This document shows, one piece after another, positions 8,667 through 9,369 of a stretch of 9,369 bases of DNA (its first letter is position 1; the number at the start of each line of letters is the position of its first letter). The position numbers and the translations under genes are program-made. The notes beneath the pieces were generated by a model, which was not told the origin of the DNA, did no database searches, and saw only the letters and a program-made list of their open reading frames with translations. Source of the DNA: Acidobacteriota bacterium (GTDB lineage: Bacteria > Acidobacteriota > Vicinamibacteria > Vicinamibacterales > Vicinamibacteraceae); the NCBI GenBank assembly GCA_023427865.1, contig JAEYZV010000372.1, forward strand, positions 1 to 9,369, in the 5' to 3' direction.

Positions 8667-9314
8667 CTACTTCTGCTGCGCTTTCTCCCAGTCCTTCAGG
8701 AACCGCTCGAGCCCGATGTCGGTGAGCGGGTGCTTGAACAGCGAGTCGATCACCGCCGGCGGGCAGGTGCAGATGTCGGCGCCGAACTTGGCGGCCTGCA
8801 CGATGTGCATCGGGCTGCGCGTGCTCGCCACGAGGATCTGCGTGGTGAACTCGTAGTTGTCGTAGATCTCGACGATGTCCTCGATGAGGCCCATGCCGTC
8901 GGTGGCGATGTCGTCGAGGCGCCCGACGAACGGGCTCACGAAGTACGCGCCGACCTTCGCGGCGATGAGGGCCTGCGCGGCCGAGAACACCAGGGTGACG
9001 TTGACCCGCGTGCCCTCCTCGGTCAGCGTCTTGCACGCCTGCACCCCCGCCGGCGTGAACGGCACCTTGACGACGATGTGCTCCGAGATGCCGCGGAGGT
9101 CGCGACCTTCGCGCAGCATCCCCTCGTAGTCGGTGGCCACCACCTCACCGCTCACCGGCCCCTGCACGATGTCGCAGATTTCCTTCAGGATGGCGTGCGG
9201 ATCCTGCTTCTCCTTGGCCATCAGTGAGGGGTTCGTGGTGACCCCGTCGATGACGCCGATCGCATGCAGGCGCTTGATGTCGGCGATGTTGCCCGTGTCG
9301 ACGAAGAACTTCAT
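8667..9314 (-). CDS. tal: Transaldolase, small (TalC/FSA-type) family
   Basis: This cytosolic pentose phosphate enzyme moves a dihydroxyacetone unit between sugar phosphates through a Schiff base. Its 215 residues match the short single-domain TalC/MipB group rather than the 315-residue TalB type. Visible active-site residues are Asp6 in FFVDTGN, Asn28 in TTNPS, Schiff-base Lys83 in HIVVKVPFT, and the phosphate-binding region with Arg132 in SPFVGRLDD and Ser164/Arg166 in VASTRS. Glu57 in SGEV and Phe129 in SPFVGR are the residues expected of true transaldolases; E. coli fructose-6-phosphate aldolase has Gln and Tyr there. The transaldolase reading is therefore preferred over aldolase. The ATG at 9314 has a perfect AGGAGG eight bases upstream. 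The stop is three bases before the carboxyltransferase gene, so the two are probably co-transcribed, although no direct metabolic link is obvious. Confidence 0.95.
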   Translation of the reverse strand: MKFFVDTGNIADIKRLHAIGVIDGVTTNPSLMAKEKQDPHAILKEICDIVQGPVSGEVVATDYEGMLREGRDLRGISEHIVVKVPFTPAGVQACKTLTEEGTRVNVTLVFSAAQALIAAKVGAYFVSPFVGRLDDIATDGMGLIEDIVEIYDNYEFTTQILVASTRSPMHIVQAAKFGADICTCPPAVIDSLFKHPLTDIGLERFLKDWEKAQQK

Positions 9315-9369
9315 GATTGCTTCCTCCTGAAGCCAGGCTGGGACAGCCGGTCCTACCCTATCTCGCCCG
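9315..9369 (-). other. Leader upstream of the transaldolase, cut by the window edge
   Basis: These 55 bases hold the ribosome binding site and a short perfect inverted repeat, GGCTG-TCC-CAGCC on the minus strand (9348-9336). The repeat has five base pairs and a three-base loop and lies just upstream of the Shine-Dalgarno. A GATAGGGT stretch near 9355-9362 is only a loose -10 candidate. Nothing here identifies a promoter or operator with certainty, and the rest lies outside the window. Confidence 0.3.
9323..9328 (-). promoter_or_regulatory. Strong ribosome binding site of the transaldolase gene
   Basis: AGGAGG on the minus strand, with an eight-base spacer to ATG 9314, is a consensus Shine-Dalgarno and fixes that start. 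It is the best ribosome binding site in the window; the downstream genes have weak ones or overlap their neighbour. This suggests the transaldolase opens the operon or at least a translation unit. Confidence 0.85.

Overview
The window is a compact, GC-rich stretch in which every convincing gene lies on the minus strand, so it is read from right to left. It looks like one operon, or the middle of one: transaldolase, then a three-part biotin-dependent acyl-CoA carboxylase (carboxyltransferase, biotin carboxylase, biotin carrier), then TamB, then the start of an Omp85/TamA-type outer-membrane protein that runs off the left edge. The TamB/Omp85 pair shows a diderm (Gram-negative-type) bacterium. 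The strong GC bias, split carboxylase and an AAGGCCGA-type intergenic repeat would fit an Acidobacteriota lineage (for example Vicinamibacteria). That placement is a low-confidence impression; Myxococcota or Gemmatimonadota are not excluded.

Layout in transcription order: a 55-base leader with a perfect AGGAGG ribosome binding site (9315-9369); transaldolase (9314-8667); after 3 bases, the carboxyltransferase beta subunit (8663-7113); a 97-base spacer with short repeats and a possible hairpin (7112-7016); biotin carboxylase (7015-5480); the biotin carrier (5464-4958), in the same reading frame as the carboxylase and separated from it by one TAG codon; TamB (4961-807), overlapping the carrier by GTGA; and the Omp85/TamA-like gene (807-1, partial), overlapping TamB by TGATG. 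No stretch longer than 97 bases lacks a gene.

The three carboxylase genes together give a complete enzyme. The carrier holds biotin on a lysine, the biotin carboxylase charges it with bicarbonate and ATP, and the carboxyltransferase passes the carboxyl group to an acyl-CoA, most likely propionyl-CoA (giving methylmalonyl-CoA) or acetyl-CoA (giving malonyl-CoA). TamB and its Omp85 partner form an inner-to-outer-membrane bridge of the AsmA-like class, thought to carry phospholipids or help insert outer-membrane proteins. The overlapping stops and starts make translation coupling from the carboxylase into the envelope genes likely.

I see no mobile element, CRISPR array, tRNA or rRNA, and no clearly novel system. 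The best points for a second look are the in-frame TAG between carboxylase and carrier, the coupling of acyl-CoA carboxylase to TamB/Omp85, and the spacer repeats that also supply a ribosome binding site.
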